A DNA stretch of 64,000 bases from Agrostemma githago. Taxonomy: Eukaryota; Streptophyta; Magnoliopsida; Caryophyllales; Caryophyllaceae. The notes beneath the pieces were generated by a model. It did no database searches and had not been told where the DNA came from. It saw only the letters and a list, made by a program, of their open reading frames with translations. Below are positions 11,926-22,639 of the stretch, one piece after another. The DNA lies in NCBI GenBank assembly GCA_958450325.1, contig OY288251.1:17110976-17174975 (forward strand). The letters are read 5' to 3'. Position numbers and translations under genes: made by a program. Each line of letters opens with the position of its first letter. Positions within the stretch are counted from its first letter, which is position 1.

Positions 11926-11988
11926 AACTCCCCAATTAAGCATGCTTGAGTGGAAGTAATATTAGGATGGGTGACCTTATAGGAAGGT
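11926..11988 (+). promoter_or_regulatory. 5S rRNA-like Pol III promoter segment, Cassandra-1 5' LTR
   Basis: The segment corresponds to the A box to C box part of plant 5S rRNA: TTAAGCATGCTTG followed by TAGGATGGGTGACC. In 5S genes these boxes bind TFIIIA/Pol III. In Cassandra they are conserved inside the LTR. The counterpart in the 3' LTR is at 12346-12400. Confidence 0.85.
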
Positions 11989-12345
11989 TTCCAGGATGCG
12001 CATGAGTGAGGTCAAAATGCGCTGGAAAGGACTCGTGTTGGTTTGTAGGACTAGTACAGAGCCTGGCGATCTACCACTACTAACATTTCCGGTCCTAGGA
12101 TTGGGCCGGGTGTCATAAATGGTATCAGAAAAACCCTGCGACCGTGTATTTGGCAGCTAGTGGGCGTGGATTCTGGGTCAGTGGTTATGCTGCCAGGCGC
12201 AACGAGGACGTTGCATTTTTCAAGTGGGAGTGATTGAAGCACCTCACATTGATTGAAGATGTCCTATTTATGAGCTTTGCTTACAGGGATTTGAAATACT
12301 ACTAATATCAACAAAAGTGCACTTTTTTTCTAGTCACCATGCAAA

Positions 12346-12400
12346 AGAACTCCACAGTTAAGCGTGCAGTAATCTTAGAATGGGTGACCTCCCGGGAAGG
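12346..12400 (+). promoter_or_regulatory. 5S rRNA-like Pol III promoter segment, Cassandra-1 3' LTR
   Basis: The sequence reads CCACAGTTAAGCGTGC and then ATGGGTGACCTCCCGGGAAG, very close to plant 5S rRNA. The segment between the A box and the intermediate element is shortened by about 10 bp relative to 5S, so strong Pol III activity is doubtful. Confidence 0.85.
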
Positions 12401-13472
12401 TTTCCAGGATGCGTATGAGTAAGGTCAAAATATATTGGGAAGGATTCATGTTGGTCTGTGGGACCAGTATAGTGCCTGACGAGCTACCGCGACTAACATT
12501 TCCGGTCCTAGGATTGAGCCGGGGTGTTACATGTTGTCTAGCCATTTCCAATCTTTCGTCGAGACCCCTGAATAACAACGTTCTTAGCCTCCCATATACC
12601 TCTCCACGTGAAACTAGGATTACACCCAAGCTCTGCCCTATCAAAGGTTGAGTGAGAATAGTATTTCGCCTGCAGCAATCGACTCACGAGTCTATCTTTA
12701 TCGATCAACAGTCGCCACCCTTGCTTCCCGAGTAAAGCTAATAAGTTGAAAGAGTGGTAATCTTTGAACCCGAGTCCTCCAAGAGCCTTTGACTTGCATA
12801 GGTTCCTCCAAGTAATCCACGAAATCTTCCGTTTGCTATTCTCTGAGCCCCACTAGAACTTCGAGACTAGTAACCTCAATTCATCACAAAAATTATCCTA
12901 GAGTTTGAAGACACTCATAGCAAAAGTCGAGATTGATTGGGCTACTGTCTTTATCAAAACTTCCCGACCGACCTACGAAAGAAGCATCCCGCCATCCTTG
13001 TAGTTTCTTGGTTAGTTATCTCGGATAAGGCTCGTAAAAACGTGCCTAGACTGTCCAACAAATGTAGGCAAGCCAAGATAACACTCTGGGTTGTCTACTA
13101 TCCTCACCCCCAATATCCTCGCCATCTCCTCCCTTCGTGCTAAGCTCGTCCCACAACTAAATGAGACCGTCGTCATCTAGAAATTCACTAGTTGACCTGA
13201 CACTTGCTCATAAAGTTTAAGTACATGTCAGACTTTAAGGGCTTCAGCTAATTTAACTTGAGAATAAAATACTATCATCAGTAAATAGAAGACGAGTAAC
13301 CACAAGAGCATGTCACGCAATGCGAATACCCCGTATCGCGCCACGCTCAGCAGCACGTCAGAGTAGGCTCGAGAGTGATTCGGCGTAAAGAATAAAAAGA
13401 TAAGGTGACAATGGGTCCCCTTATAGTATCCCATAGGCACATGTCACGCAATGCAAATACCCCTGTTTCTTG

Positions 13473-14023
13473 ACTAACTTTATACGTACAGAGTAATACT
13501 CCATATATTATTGCATTGAAATTTAAAACGGGTAGACATACACGTGCATTGAATTGAAAGTTTGGAAGGTAAAGGTATGGCTAGATAATAACATCTCATA
13601 AAACAATGCAACTTAAAAGTGATTATCAAGTCGCATGGATAAGCACGGGTGCTTATTGATATTTCTATTAAAGAGTCTCAAACTTGTAAAAATAAGAAGA
13701 ATATGAAAGAGTAGCATTGTGTCTCAACAAATGTTTTTTTACACTTAATTTTATTCTCCATTAAATAATTTCAACTGAAATTTTATATTTTAATACTACT
13801 TTCCTTTCCTAATGATCTTCCACAATGGTTTTGGGGAGAAAATTAAGAAAGGTGGAATATGTGGATGAAAATGAAAGTTTGAAAAGAAAGTGGGGTCACA
13901 AATCATAGGAACCACAAAAGATATACTCAAAAGAAAGTAGAGCATCTTAGTGAAGTTTCCCAAAACGGAAATGTAGAAGATGTTAGTGAAGGGGATGAAG
14001 TAGTATAGTAAAGACATATATTA
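13473..14023. other. AT-rich non-coding stretch, possibly Helitron body
   Basis: There is no coding sequence. It lies between the LINE-D TSD and a Helitron-like 3' terminus at 14058, so part of it may be the body of a non-autonomous Helitron. I could not find a convincing TC 5' end. Confidence 0.35.
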
Positions 14024-14058
14024 AGCATGTTTGTGCATTGCACGGGATCAAAAACTAG
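14024..14058 (+). mobile_element. Probable Helitron 3' terminus
   Basis: The stretch has a short hairpin GTGCATTGCAC (14033-14043; 5-bp arms, 1-base loop), then a 12-base spacer ending CTAG (14055-14058), then T. This is the hairpin-plus-CTRR end followed by a host T that characterises plant Helitrons. There is no Rep/helicase coding, so any element would be non-autonomous. Confidence 0.5.
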
Positions 14059-14470
14059 TGTCATAGTTATTCACTTAGGGTATAATGTAGAGGAAATTCA
14101 GTGGTGATAATTTCATTCCTATCATTGTTCAACAGTCCCCCCTTTGTAATAACACTCAACATTGATCGCAATATTAAATGTTAAATTATACTACCTCATT
14201 AAAAACTTTGTAAGTGAACCTGGGGAAGGGGAAAATAGTGTCATACATACAAAACTCTCTCTTAATTTAACATTTATCTTTCAATCTGCACATTCCAAAC
14301 TTGCGAATGAGTTCTTGGAACTGCTTTGATGGTAGTGATTTTGTTAATAAATCTGCTAGATTTTCATTTGAACGAATTTGTTGAATGTTAACTATCCATT
14401 GTTCTTGAAAATCATGTACGGAGAAGAATTTTCGACCTATGTGTTCAGTTTTATCTCATGTGATAGAACC
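14059..14470 (-). mobile_element. Ty1-copia 3' end: RNase H C-terminus, PPT and LTR start
   Basis: On the minus strand the C-terminus of a copia RNase H runs from about 14452 to its stop at 14267-14269, containing the family motif NLADLLTKSLP. Downstream is a polypurine tract, AAAGGGGGGAC (about 14135-14145). The LTR then starts TGTTGAAC at 14134 and is cut off near 14059 at the Helitron-like end. It is only a remnant: the rest of pol does not continue recognisably to the right. Confidence 0.75.
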
Positions 14471-16140
14471 TTCTTTGACTGGCATTATTAACTATAATGA
14501 TAAAGATTCGTCCTTTTTTGCACAGTGACTCGTTTACCAATGGTTCGGCACCCGGAAGGACCGACACCAAAGAATATGAGTAAGGGATGAAGATATATTT
14601 TTTTAAATGGACACTCTTAGCCCCTCCAACACATGATGCTACTAGGTTGGTGTAAAAATTAGCAAAGCAACTTGAAGAGTTTATGGATCCCTAAGTACCT
14701 AAGAGGGGAAAGGGGTGAATTAGGTACCTTTTAAAAATCTTCAACTTAATCTTTATTGATTAAAGTAAGTTGAGTCAAAGTAGAAAACAAACAAGTAAAG
14801 AAATACTAAACTAAACATGTAACGGACAGTTAGACTGTTACTCTTTGTCTTGGCAAGGAGTACGGCTACAGAACAAAGCTACAGTATGAGCAACTTTTAT
14901 CAGACTGTATTCGATTCGCTTAGTAGAATGAGAAGCTACAGACGAATGTCATAGTATAGGCGACTGTTGCATGTGAAGATAACACAACTAAAACTAAGGT
15001 TTAAGCTCGAGCAAATAAAAGAAAAACTAAATAACATGTTTTATCAAAACGATGCATCGGAAAATAAAGAGTGATGCAAAATAAAATGTGGAAGCTCCAA
15101 TGAAAAGTAGTTTTTATATTTTTTTTGGACAAAGATTAATGTAACCTTGAAATTTATTAACGAACAAAAATAAACAATAAACATAAAGGGATATTTAGCC
15201 CGTAGTTGAACATTGAACCCGGAACTAATCACGAAAGAGACTGGAGCTCAATCATTTATCACCAATTCGAAGTATCTTCTCGAATTTAGTAAACACCATG
15301 ATCAAAAGATCAAAATGCAACCATGTTTTTTTGTCAATTCACAATTCAAATTCTGTGTCCAATACATTATTAGGTTGGCTTTATATAGCCTACACGTGAA
15401 GAACCAACTCAATATTCTGAGTGTTAATATTTCCTGAATAATACTATGCTAAAATAGAAACAAATACTAGAAAATAAACTACAAATACTAAATAAGTATA
15501 TTCCTGCCAACAATTCGAGATGCTTGGTTGTCTTGTAATCTCCTTGAGATCACAACATCTTCATGTTTGAGGCAACAATCTACTTGATTTTATTCTTCAT
15601 ATCCTCAATGAGATCGTTAGGGAACACAACATCTCTCTTAAGATGGAAATATCCTCCTTGTTTTATTCTTTGTTTCTTAGACGATATCTTCAAGATACAC
15701 CAGCCATATCTTCTTGATTCTTTTATTCCATGACTATATTTGTGGAGATCACAGGATTATCCACATCTCCTTAAGATAGGACATAATCTAGCTAGTATAG
15801 CTAGATACTCGCATGCACCTGGACGAGATTCTAGTCACACTCGGTTCAAAGAGCATGATAAAAAACATGATATATATTTTTGAATTGGTTCGGCCAATAC
15901 TCTAAGGGCCTACGTCCATTGTTTTTCTTTAGAAATCTACTCCGAAATCAAAAGCCCTTACAATAATAAAGCTTCCAATAGCCTACTCCGGCTACGACCA
16001 ACAACCTACTCCGGTTGCGATTTTAAGTTTACGAAACTACTTCGTCTCTAACTCACCAATATAATGAGCTACCTGTCACGACCAACAACCTACTCTGTAT
16101 TGCTAACATGCACAACTATGCCATAACAATGTTAAAACTA
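14471..16140. repeat. LTR-like non-coding repeat sequence
   Basis: There is no coding sequence. At 14534-14600 an imperfect match to the Tat-type LTRs is visible (CCAATGGTT, then GAGTAAGGGATGA). From about 14690 the text CCTAAGAGGGGAAAGGGGTG resembles sequence in some copia LTRs. At 15880-16110 there are repeated ACCTACTCCG motifs and two near-identical GACCAACAACCTACTC pieces. It is probably LTR or leader sequence of retroelements. Family and boundaries are not established. Confidence 0.35.
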
Positions 16141-17278
16141 GACATACAAATCTTTTTGAGTTAATTCACACAAACCTAGCTGATTTTAAAAGTACTATGA
16201 GATGAGGAGGCAAAAATTATTATGTCACCTTTATTGATGATTGATCTAGATACACTAAAATGTACTTGCGTAAAAATAATAGTGAAGAAGACGAAGACGT
16301 GTTTATGAAGTTTAAGGCTGATGTAGAAAATCAACTTGATAGAAAGATTAATAGAGTCAAGTCCGATAGAGGTGGTTAATACGATTCTAATTACCGAATA
16401 GATTTCTGTGCGAAAAATGAATTAATTCATGAGTCGAGCCCACCTTACTTACCATAATCAAATGGAGTAGTCGAACAAAAAAAATAGAACATTAAAGGAA
16501 ACGATGAATGCTATGCTTTTAAGTTCTGGCCTGACCTTTCTGATGATATGTAGGGAAAAGTGTGCTTTCAACTTGTCACATTCTTAAACGAGTACCTCAT
16601 AAGAAATTAGACAAGACGTCCTGTGAAATGTGGAAGGGATATGCTCCGAACTTATGTTTTCTTAAATTATGAGGGTGTTTGGCTAAAGTAGGCTTACCGA
16701 GCTTTAGGAAACCTACTGTAGGACCTAAGACTTATGATTGCATTTTCATTGGCTATGCTCAAAACAATGCAGCTTATAGATTCATGTCTTTAAGTTACCA
16801 TTCTATTTCTGAGGCTAGAGACACTGAGTTTTTTGAGCATGTGTTTCCGTTAAAGAAGGATGTTGTATCATTGTCTAATTTATCTGATTTGTCTATTAAT
16901 CCTGTTAATAGTTCTGTGCATGCTAGTAGTAGTACTCCTATTGATCATGCTATTGAACCTAGGAGTAAGAGGCTTATAGTTGAAAAGAATTTATGTAATG
17001 ATTTTGTCATGACCTTCTTAACTGAAAATGCATACGATGATTGTACTTGTGATGAGCTTGTTTATGCTTATTTAATAGAAGACGATCCAAAAACTTATAA
17101 TGAGGCTATGCGATCCATGGATGTTAATTTTTGGAATGAAGCTATTAAAAATGAACTTGATTCTATTGTTTCTAATCAGACTTGAGAGTTGACTGATTTG
17201 CCTAAAGGTTGTAAACTCATTAGTAATGAATGAATTTTTAAAAAGAAAATGAGACTTGATGGTACAATAGAAAGGTTT

Positions 17279-18009
17279 TATAACACCCCGGCTCAATCCT
17301 AGGACCAAAAATGTTAACCGCGATAGCCCGCCAGGCTTTGAACTGGTCCCACAGACCAACACAAGTCCTTTCCAATGCATTTTGCCCTCACTCATGCGCA
17401 TCCCGAAAACCTTCACAGGAGGTCACCCATCCTAAGACTACTCTCAGTCAACCACGCTTAACTGTGGAGTTCTTATCATGGGCAAACCGGAAAAAGAAAG
17501 TGCACTTTGTTGATATGTGTAAGATTTCAATTCCGTTTAAGCAAGGCTAATAAATATGACATCTTCAATTAAACATTGAGTGTTTCAATCACTCCCACTT
17601 GAAGAAAGCAACGTCGTCGTTGTGCCTGGCAGCATAACCGATGACCTAGAATCCACCCTCATTAGGTGCCAAATACGCGATCGCAGGGTTGCTCTGATAC
17701 CATTTGAAACACTCCAGCCCAATCCTAGGACTAGAAATGTTAACCGCGGTAGCCTTCCAGGATTTGTACTGGTCCCACAGACTAACACGAGTCCTTTCCA
17801 AAGCATTTTGTCCTTACTCATGTGCATCCCGGTAACCTTCCCAGGAAGTCACCCATCCTAAGACTACTCCCAGCAAAGCATGCTTAACTTTGGAGTTCTT
17901 ATCATGGGCAAACCAGAAAAGAAAGTGCGCGTTATTGATATGATAGTACTTCATTCACTTTAAGCAAATCTAATAAATAGACATCTTCAATTAAACATGG
18001 GGTGTTTCA
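17279..18009 (-). mobile_element. Cassandra-2 (TRIM with 5S rRNA-like LTRs), complete
   Basis: This 731-bp element is inserted in the copia RT codons. In sense (minus) the 5' LTR is 18009-17704, the PBS with ATGGTATCAGAG is about 17703-17690, the internal region is 17703-17588, and the 3' LTR is 17587-17279. The 5-bp TSD is GGTTT, at 17274-17278 and 18010-18014. Removing the element and one TSD copy restores a continuous copia RT frame across the site, which confirms the boundaries. The internal region shares CTGCCAGGC and ACGACG-type text with Cassandra-1, so both belong to one family. Confidence 0.95.
17836..17898 (-). promoter_or_regulatory. 5S rRNA-like Pol III promoter segment, Cassandra-2 5' LTR
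   Basis: On the minus strand: TTAAGCATGCTTTGCTGGGA, then AGTCTTAGGATGGGTGACTT, as in plant 5S rRNA. The second copy is at 17411-17473 in the other LTR (with AGTTAAGCGTGG and GATGGGTGACC). Confidence 0.85.
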
Positions 18010-18555
18010 GGTTTAAAGCTAGACTTGTGGTTAAAGGCTTTACTCAAAAGAAAGATGTTGACTATTTCGATACTTACTCACCTGTGACTAAGATTTCCTC
18101 TATTTGAACTCTGATTGCCTTGGCTGCTATTCATGATGTTGTTGTACATCAGATGGATGTCAAAACCGTTTTTTTAATGGTGACCTAAAGGAAGAGGTCT
18201 ACATGTCTCAACCCGAAGAGTTCGTGGTACAAGGTCAAGAGAGTAAAGGGTGTAAACTTAGAAAATCACTATACGGTTTTAAACAAGCATCTAAATAGTG
18301 GTATGAGAAATTTCACAACACTTTAGTTGAAGATGGCTACACATAACGAACAACTCTGATTGTTGTTTGTGCTCCAAATTTTTTGGATCGGATTGTGTGA
18401 TTATTTTCCAATATGTTGATTAATACTTGGTAATAATTTATTTGTTGTAAATAAAACCAAACAATTTTTGTCATCACGATTTAAGATGGACTTGGGAGAA
18501 GTTTCAAGCCATCTAATCATACAACAAAGAGCGAGACCAGAATAGAGGTCATGGA

Positions 18556-18812
18556 AATCATCAGGTGAAGTTTCACCCGATGAGATACCACCGGACGATG
18601 TTTCTCCCGATGACAATTCGATCTCCTCGAGGATCTTCAGAAAACTTTCTCCACCGAAAGAAATGACCGGGCGAAACTTTCACCCATCGGATGAAGTTTC
18701 ACCCGACGGTAAAGAGGCCCAAAAATGCAAAATCTGGAAGAAAGTTCACCGGGTGAAGTTTCACCCGCCGGTATTGGTTCGTGAATGACTAATTTTGCAG
18801 GGTGAAGTTTCA
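18556..18812 (+). promoter_or_regulatory. Palindrome array in Athila LTR copy C
   Basis: Repeated units of the form GGGTGAAGTTTCACCC, with C/T variants, occur at about 18560-18612 and 18668-18812. They are the same units as at 59985-60205 in the opposite orientation, as expected for an inverted LTR copy. Confidence 0.7.
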
Positions 18813-19139
18813 CCATATGAAGACTCATTGGGCAAAAGTCTCACTAATGGAGCAAAAGTTGGATTTTGGCTTTGGTTTAAAGATTCATTAAGCTATTACT
18901 CTAAATATAGATAACCTAGTTAGATGCACATTACCATTCTATTATCACTACATTATACTACAATCACACTCCATTAGAATTAGATCATTTTCCTCATCAT
19001 CCATTAGCTTAGATAGAAAGCTAGTAGTTCTTTATAGTTTTTATCAATAATCTTCATCTTCTTAGATTTATATTAAAGCTTTGTAAGGAATTCTAGTATT
19101 ATTGTTGAAGTTCTTTGAAGATTATCAAGGGATTCACTA

Positions 19140-19700
19140 GTAGAAAATTACCCTTTGGAACCGGTTGTAAACTACCCTTTGGAACCTTTTTTCAAAGGTT
19201 CTACTGCCACAGATTCCTTAGGTCCGGAGCTTTGGAACCGGTTGTAAGAAGGTTCCATAGATGCCCTTTGGAACCGGTTGTTGTTGGAACCGGTTCCAAA
19301 GGGTATACCATTGGAACCTATTGTATTTACAGCCGGTTCCAAAGGGTGTACCATTGAAACCTGTTATTATTCACAACCGGTTCCAAAAGTATACCATTGG
19401 AACCTGTTGTAAATCACAACCGGTTCCAAAGGGTGTACCGTTGGAACCTGTTGTAATTCACAACCGGTTCCAAAGGGTGTACCATTGGAACCTGTTATAA
19501 TTCACAACTGGTTCCAAAGGCTGTACCATTGGAACCTGTTATAATTCACAACCGGTTCCAAAGGGTGTTCCATTGGAACCTTTTGCTATTCACAACCGGT
19601 TCCAAAGGTTTACCATTGGAACCTATTGTAATGCCAACAGGTTCCAAAGGGTACCTCATTGAAACCTATGATAATTTAGACACGGTTCCAAAGGCATGTC
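19140..19700. repeat. CACTA-1 left subterminal tandem hairpin repeats
   Basis: About ten units of roughly 43 bp run from about 19287 to 19695. Each unit contains GGAACCTGTTGT, a short AT-rich centre and ACAACCGGTTCC, so each can fold on itself, and the units are spaced by AAAGGGTGTACCATT. In CACTA elements such subterminal repeats are the binding sites of the TNP1-type transposase subunit. That function here is inferred. The right end (26090-26428) has the same motif in fewer, more diverged copies. Confidence 0.8.
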
Positions 19701-20042
19701 ATTTTATCATTTATTTATATTTTAAAACCGGTGACAAATGTTACTGATTTTAATTACAAAATTGAATTTTCGTATCCCTGAGAATGGTATATAAAAAACA
19801 AATCAAAGCACGCAAATTATAATATTAATAATTTGTCGAAAATTGGGCAGCACCTCTCTACAATTTGATTAAACCAAAATCAAAATCATATCACTGCAAT
19901 GTTTAAATAGCACAACCAAATCCATAACCAATCCACACCTCCAACTACTTAAGTAACATTTCCAGTAGAATGCCCCACGTCTAGCAATCAACATGACTAC
20001 AATATATATCTAACCACAAAAGTTAACAAAGTCACAAACGTA

Positions 20043-21452
20043 CTACATCATCAACTCTATGCACTTCTGAGACCAATATTCACGAACTTGGTTCATATCT
20101 TCCGTCGTCATTCTTGATTTTGAAACACACTAACAAATAAAAAGAATAGTAACAATGGATTAGCGATTACACCCATAATTACTTTATAACAGAAAAACTA
20201 AGATTAAGTTAAAAAAAAACCTTAATTAAGCTTTCTTAACTCTTAGAGTAAAATACGGTGATGTCGTACATCCACTTCATGACATAGTATCCACATTCAA
20301 AGGCTCCAGATTGTTGAGGACACTGAAATTGTATGAACAAAAAGGTATTATAAATCATTATTCACCAAGATGGTTTAATTCATCAATTGCACTATAATCA
20401 TTGCTTTAATTTAGTCATCTACGACACAAAATTTGTACAGAAAACAAAAGAGAACAATGAGATAGCTATAATGGAGTAAACATTTTTAAGAACTCAAAAT
20501 CAATAACCAGATTTCATGAAGTATCTCAATCAACGCGTTAAGTTTAAATTAAATTGCAACTACTAACCCATGTAAAAAAAGAAATAATTAAACAAGTTAA
20601 AGCTTAATAATGTTGTTTACCTCAATCATGTTCACATTGAGACTATATTTTTTAACCGTATGACGTCTCCCGCCACTCACTGTATAGATTTTCCAAGCCC
20701 TTACATTATAAACATTAAAAATTATTAGACTATTATTTTTCTTGTAAAGGTTTAACTTAAGATAGTATTCTGATGACCAATTAATAAACATAACTTACAA
20801 TTGCAAATGTAGTATTACGATGTCCAAGTCATGTTTATCTTTATTCGAGTCAAAGATATATGCTATGTTGTCCCAAGGGCAAATGACAAGCAACAACCAA
20901 TTCTTGCTGTATATAATACAACTTACGATTAGTAAGTATGAAATAATATAAAATAACTAAGTAATTAATTTAAAGAACCTTGGAGACTTGCCTTGCATAG
21001 AATGCACCCATCACATATTTCTTGTCTTCTTGAATTAGCATGACATCTTTGATGTAGTTTTCCATCGACCGTGGATCATACAAGTATGAACTAAGACACA
21101 CGGGACAAATGAAGCCGACACCTTCTTCTGTCACTCCTAATTTTTGTCCATAATCATGTAGGAACCTATTTTAAGAACATAGTGTAAACATTCAAAATGA
21201 ATATATAGAACAAACATATAATAAAACTAATCCTAGATTTTAACATAATTGAAAATAATACAAAACATCAAGTTTATACCTTCCCCAAGCTTGAATTATT
21301 GTTAGATTTAGAGCATCGTAATTGCACATTTCCCTAATATCCTCGAAACTTAAGTACACTGTGACGTCTCCAGAATTGTACACCGACTTACTGATATCTA
21401 TAGATATCATAAATATGGAATCCGCAGATAATGAAACCATTACTCTTTCCAA
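20043..21452 (-). pseudogene. Ulp1-like cysteine protease (peptidase C48) inside CACTA-1
   Basis: This is a spliced gene on the minus strand, with exons about 21452-21280, 21165-20992, 20906-20799, 20699-20621, 20322-20257 and 20112-20043. Recognisable parts are VYLSFEDIREMC and ALNLTIIQAWGRY (first exon), FICPVCLSSYLYDPRSM, then NWLLLVICPWDN with FDS, and CPQQSGAFECGYYVM with the catalytic Gln and Cys. The catalytic His expected before W-L-L is Asn, so activity is unlikely. Intron 2 has a GC donor in consensus context (AAG|GCAAGT). The last junction is out of phase as modelled, and the true start is unclear. Ulp1 domains remove SUMO-like modifiers and are often carried by plant DNA transposons. 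Confidence 0.75.
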
Positions 21453-21699
21453 TTGTTGACAATATGAACCAATAACTTCTGTATCATTGTTTTTTCCACA
21501 AACATTATTGACCTACAAATATCAATTTGCTTGTTATTATTAAGACCTAAAATATTCCAGTAGTAGAAATCGAACCAAATTTTCATAGCATCAATTTTGT
21601 AAGTGTGTCTTGAGTGACATAATACATTTTGGTGTGGCATTAGGGTTATCCTTTTGTTATCCAAATACACATTTAGTTTGGCTATACATCAAGTAGTAG

Positions 21700-22520
21700 G
21701 ACTAACGTCTCAGACCTTCCGACATAGGGGGAATCTAGTTAATAGTCAGGGACAACACTCGACTCACAACCCTAAATTTACAAAAATGGTTAAATTTATC
21801 GACTTTTACTACCTAAAAATTCATATATAGGAGACCATACCATAAGTATAAAGCAAGATGAAACAATCCCTTCAAGTACCATCAATAATTGTAAAATTTA
21901 TGGGGTCAAAAATGTGTGGACCGTCGTATTTGGGTAAAGATTTTTTCTATTATCTCCCCTCCATTTCTGTTCACATTTTATTATAATGATACTACTCCAT
22001 ACTATTTTTGTTATTTTTTATCCACTTTATATGATTAAAATACAAACAATTAAATCGTTTCAGACTTTCAGAGTAACATCTAGACTACTCTAGACTGTTA
22101 ATAGATAATGGTGAGGGAATAATGGAGACGATCCTAACCCCATATCCCGGGGGACACACATTGAATTTTGTATATAGTACATAAGATATTAAGAACTTCT
22201 CTCAAGAATAAGAAAATGTGGCTTCCAGCTTTGCAATATAATTTTGGCCGTTGAAAATTTGTAAGATAATTTTTAAATATATTATAATATGAGTATATGA
22301 AAGGCCAGATATAAAATACATAACATCGTGATGAATACTTACAAAACAATAGTCTCCATCAACATTATGGGCTTAAAGAGGGAGTAACAAGTTTGCATGT
22401 TCATTTAGAACAGACAATGCAAATAGCCAAATACTATCACTTCTGCAACGAAGCTTCCTTGAAAAATTATTCAGCAAATAAATATGTTTAGTTTGGTTAG
22501 GTCAAACATTGGTGTCTTAA
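21700..22520. other. CACTA-1 interior without recognisable genes
   Basis: This is AT-rich sequence upstream (in sense) of the Ulp1-like gene. No coding similarity or RNA gene is seen. It may contain its promoter or missing 5' exons. Confidence 0.4.
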
Positions 22521-22524
22521 AAAA

Positions 22525-22591
22525 GAATAAATAATAATAATAATAATAATAATGATAATACAAGTTCCGGTTTTTATAATAATAATAATAA

Positions 22592-22636
<45 letters not shown>
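22525..22636. repeat. (AAT)n microsatellite
   Basis: Two runs of AAT are separated by CAAGTTCCGGTTTTTAT (about 22561-22577). The complement of this arrangement, with an ACCGGACTTT core between ATT runs, is found at 25500-25720. Confidence 0.85.
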
Positions 22637-22639
22637 CAA

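Larger units (their letters stand above)
11811..12531 (+). mobile_element. Cassandra-1 (TRIM with 5S rRNA-like LTRs), complete
   Basis: This is a 721-bp terminal-repeat retrotransposon in miniature. The LTRs are 11811-12115 and 12235-12531, starting TGAA and ending CA, with a 119-bp internal region. A primer binding site with ATGGTATCAGA, of the initiator tRNA-Met type, directly follows the first LTR (about 12119-12130). The 5-bp TSD is TGTTG, at 11806-11810 and 12532-12536. Both LTRs contain a 5S rRNA-like segment, the hallmark of Cassandra. It encodes no protein and depends on another element's enzymes. The two LTRs differ visibly at many sites, so the insertion is not recent. Confidence 0.95.
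10491..13430 (-). pseudogene. LINE-D ORF2 remnant: RT, zf-RVT and RNase H
   Basis: Reading from high to low coordinates: RT palm motifs DPLSPYLFILYAES (about 13420-13375) and the catalytic FTDDSILF (about 13285-13262, in place of FADD), then the RT thumb and connection region to about 12545. Cassandra-1 interrupts here and the frame resumes directly at 11805. The zf-RVT region is at 11535-11281 (CPVCACEIETCLYLVKEC), then RNase H at 10775-10491 with ESDCKPVI and FNLLAHSIAHFEF. Several stops and frameshifts make it non-functional. Endonuclease and ORF1 were never copied. Confidence 0.82.
10481..13460 (-). mobile_element. LINE-D: 5'-truncated LINE carrying Cassandra-1
   Basis: The element is flanked by a 12-bp TSD, CCCTGTTTCTTG, at 10469-10480 and 13461-13472. 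In sense it begins inside the RT domain and ends with a short AATTAAAAA tail next to the left TSD. Cassandra-1 interrupts it at 11811-12531. The 5' terminal 20-24 bp duplicate a segment 131 bp further inside, which looks like a template jump. Confidence 0.88.
16141..18504 (+). pseudogene. Ty1-copia (Tork-like) integrase to reverse transcriptase, broken
   Basis: The integrase core starts near 16147 (ELIHTNLADF; the first catalytic Asp is Asn). The second Asp is in KSDRGG and the Glu in SNGVVEQ (to about 16485). The integrase C-terminal part is 16679-17185 (DCIFIGYAQNNAAYRF, TEFFEHVFPL). The RT starts before Cassandra-2 and resumes exactly after it at 18010 (KARLVVKGFTQK, MDVKT, KSLYGFKQAS). 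The catalytic YVDD is cut by a stop after YVD (near 18415-18422). RT sequence continues to FKMDLGE and stops at 18504, where an Athila LTR piece begins. There are multiple stops and frameshifts. Confidence 0.85.

Noticed and set aside
11926..12400. 5S rRNA genes
   Set aside because: The 5S-like segments lie inside paired LTRs with a PBS and TSD, are diverged and lack full 5S ends. They are Cassandra LTR parts, not rRNA genes.
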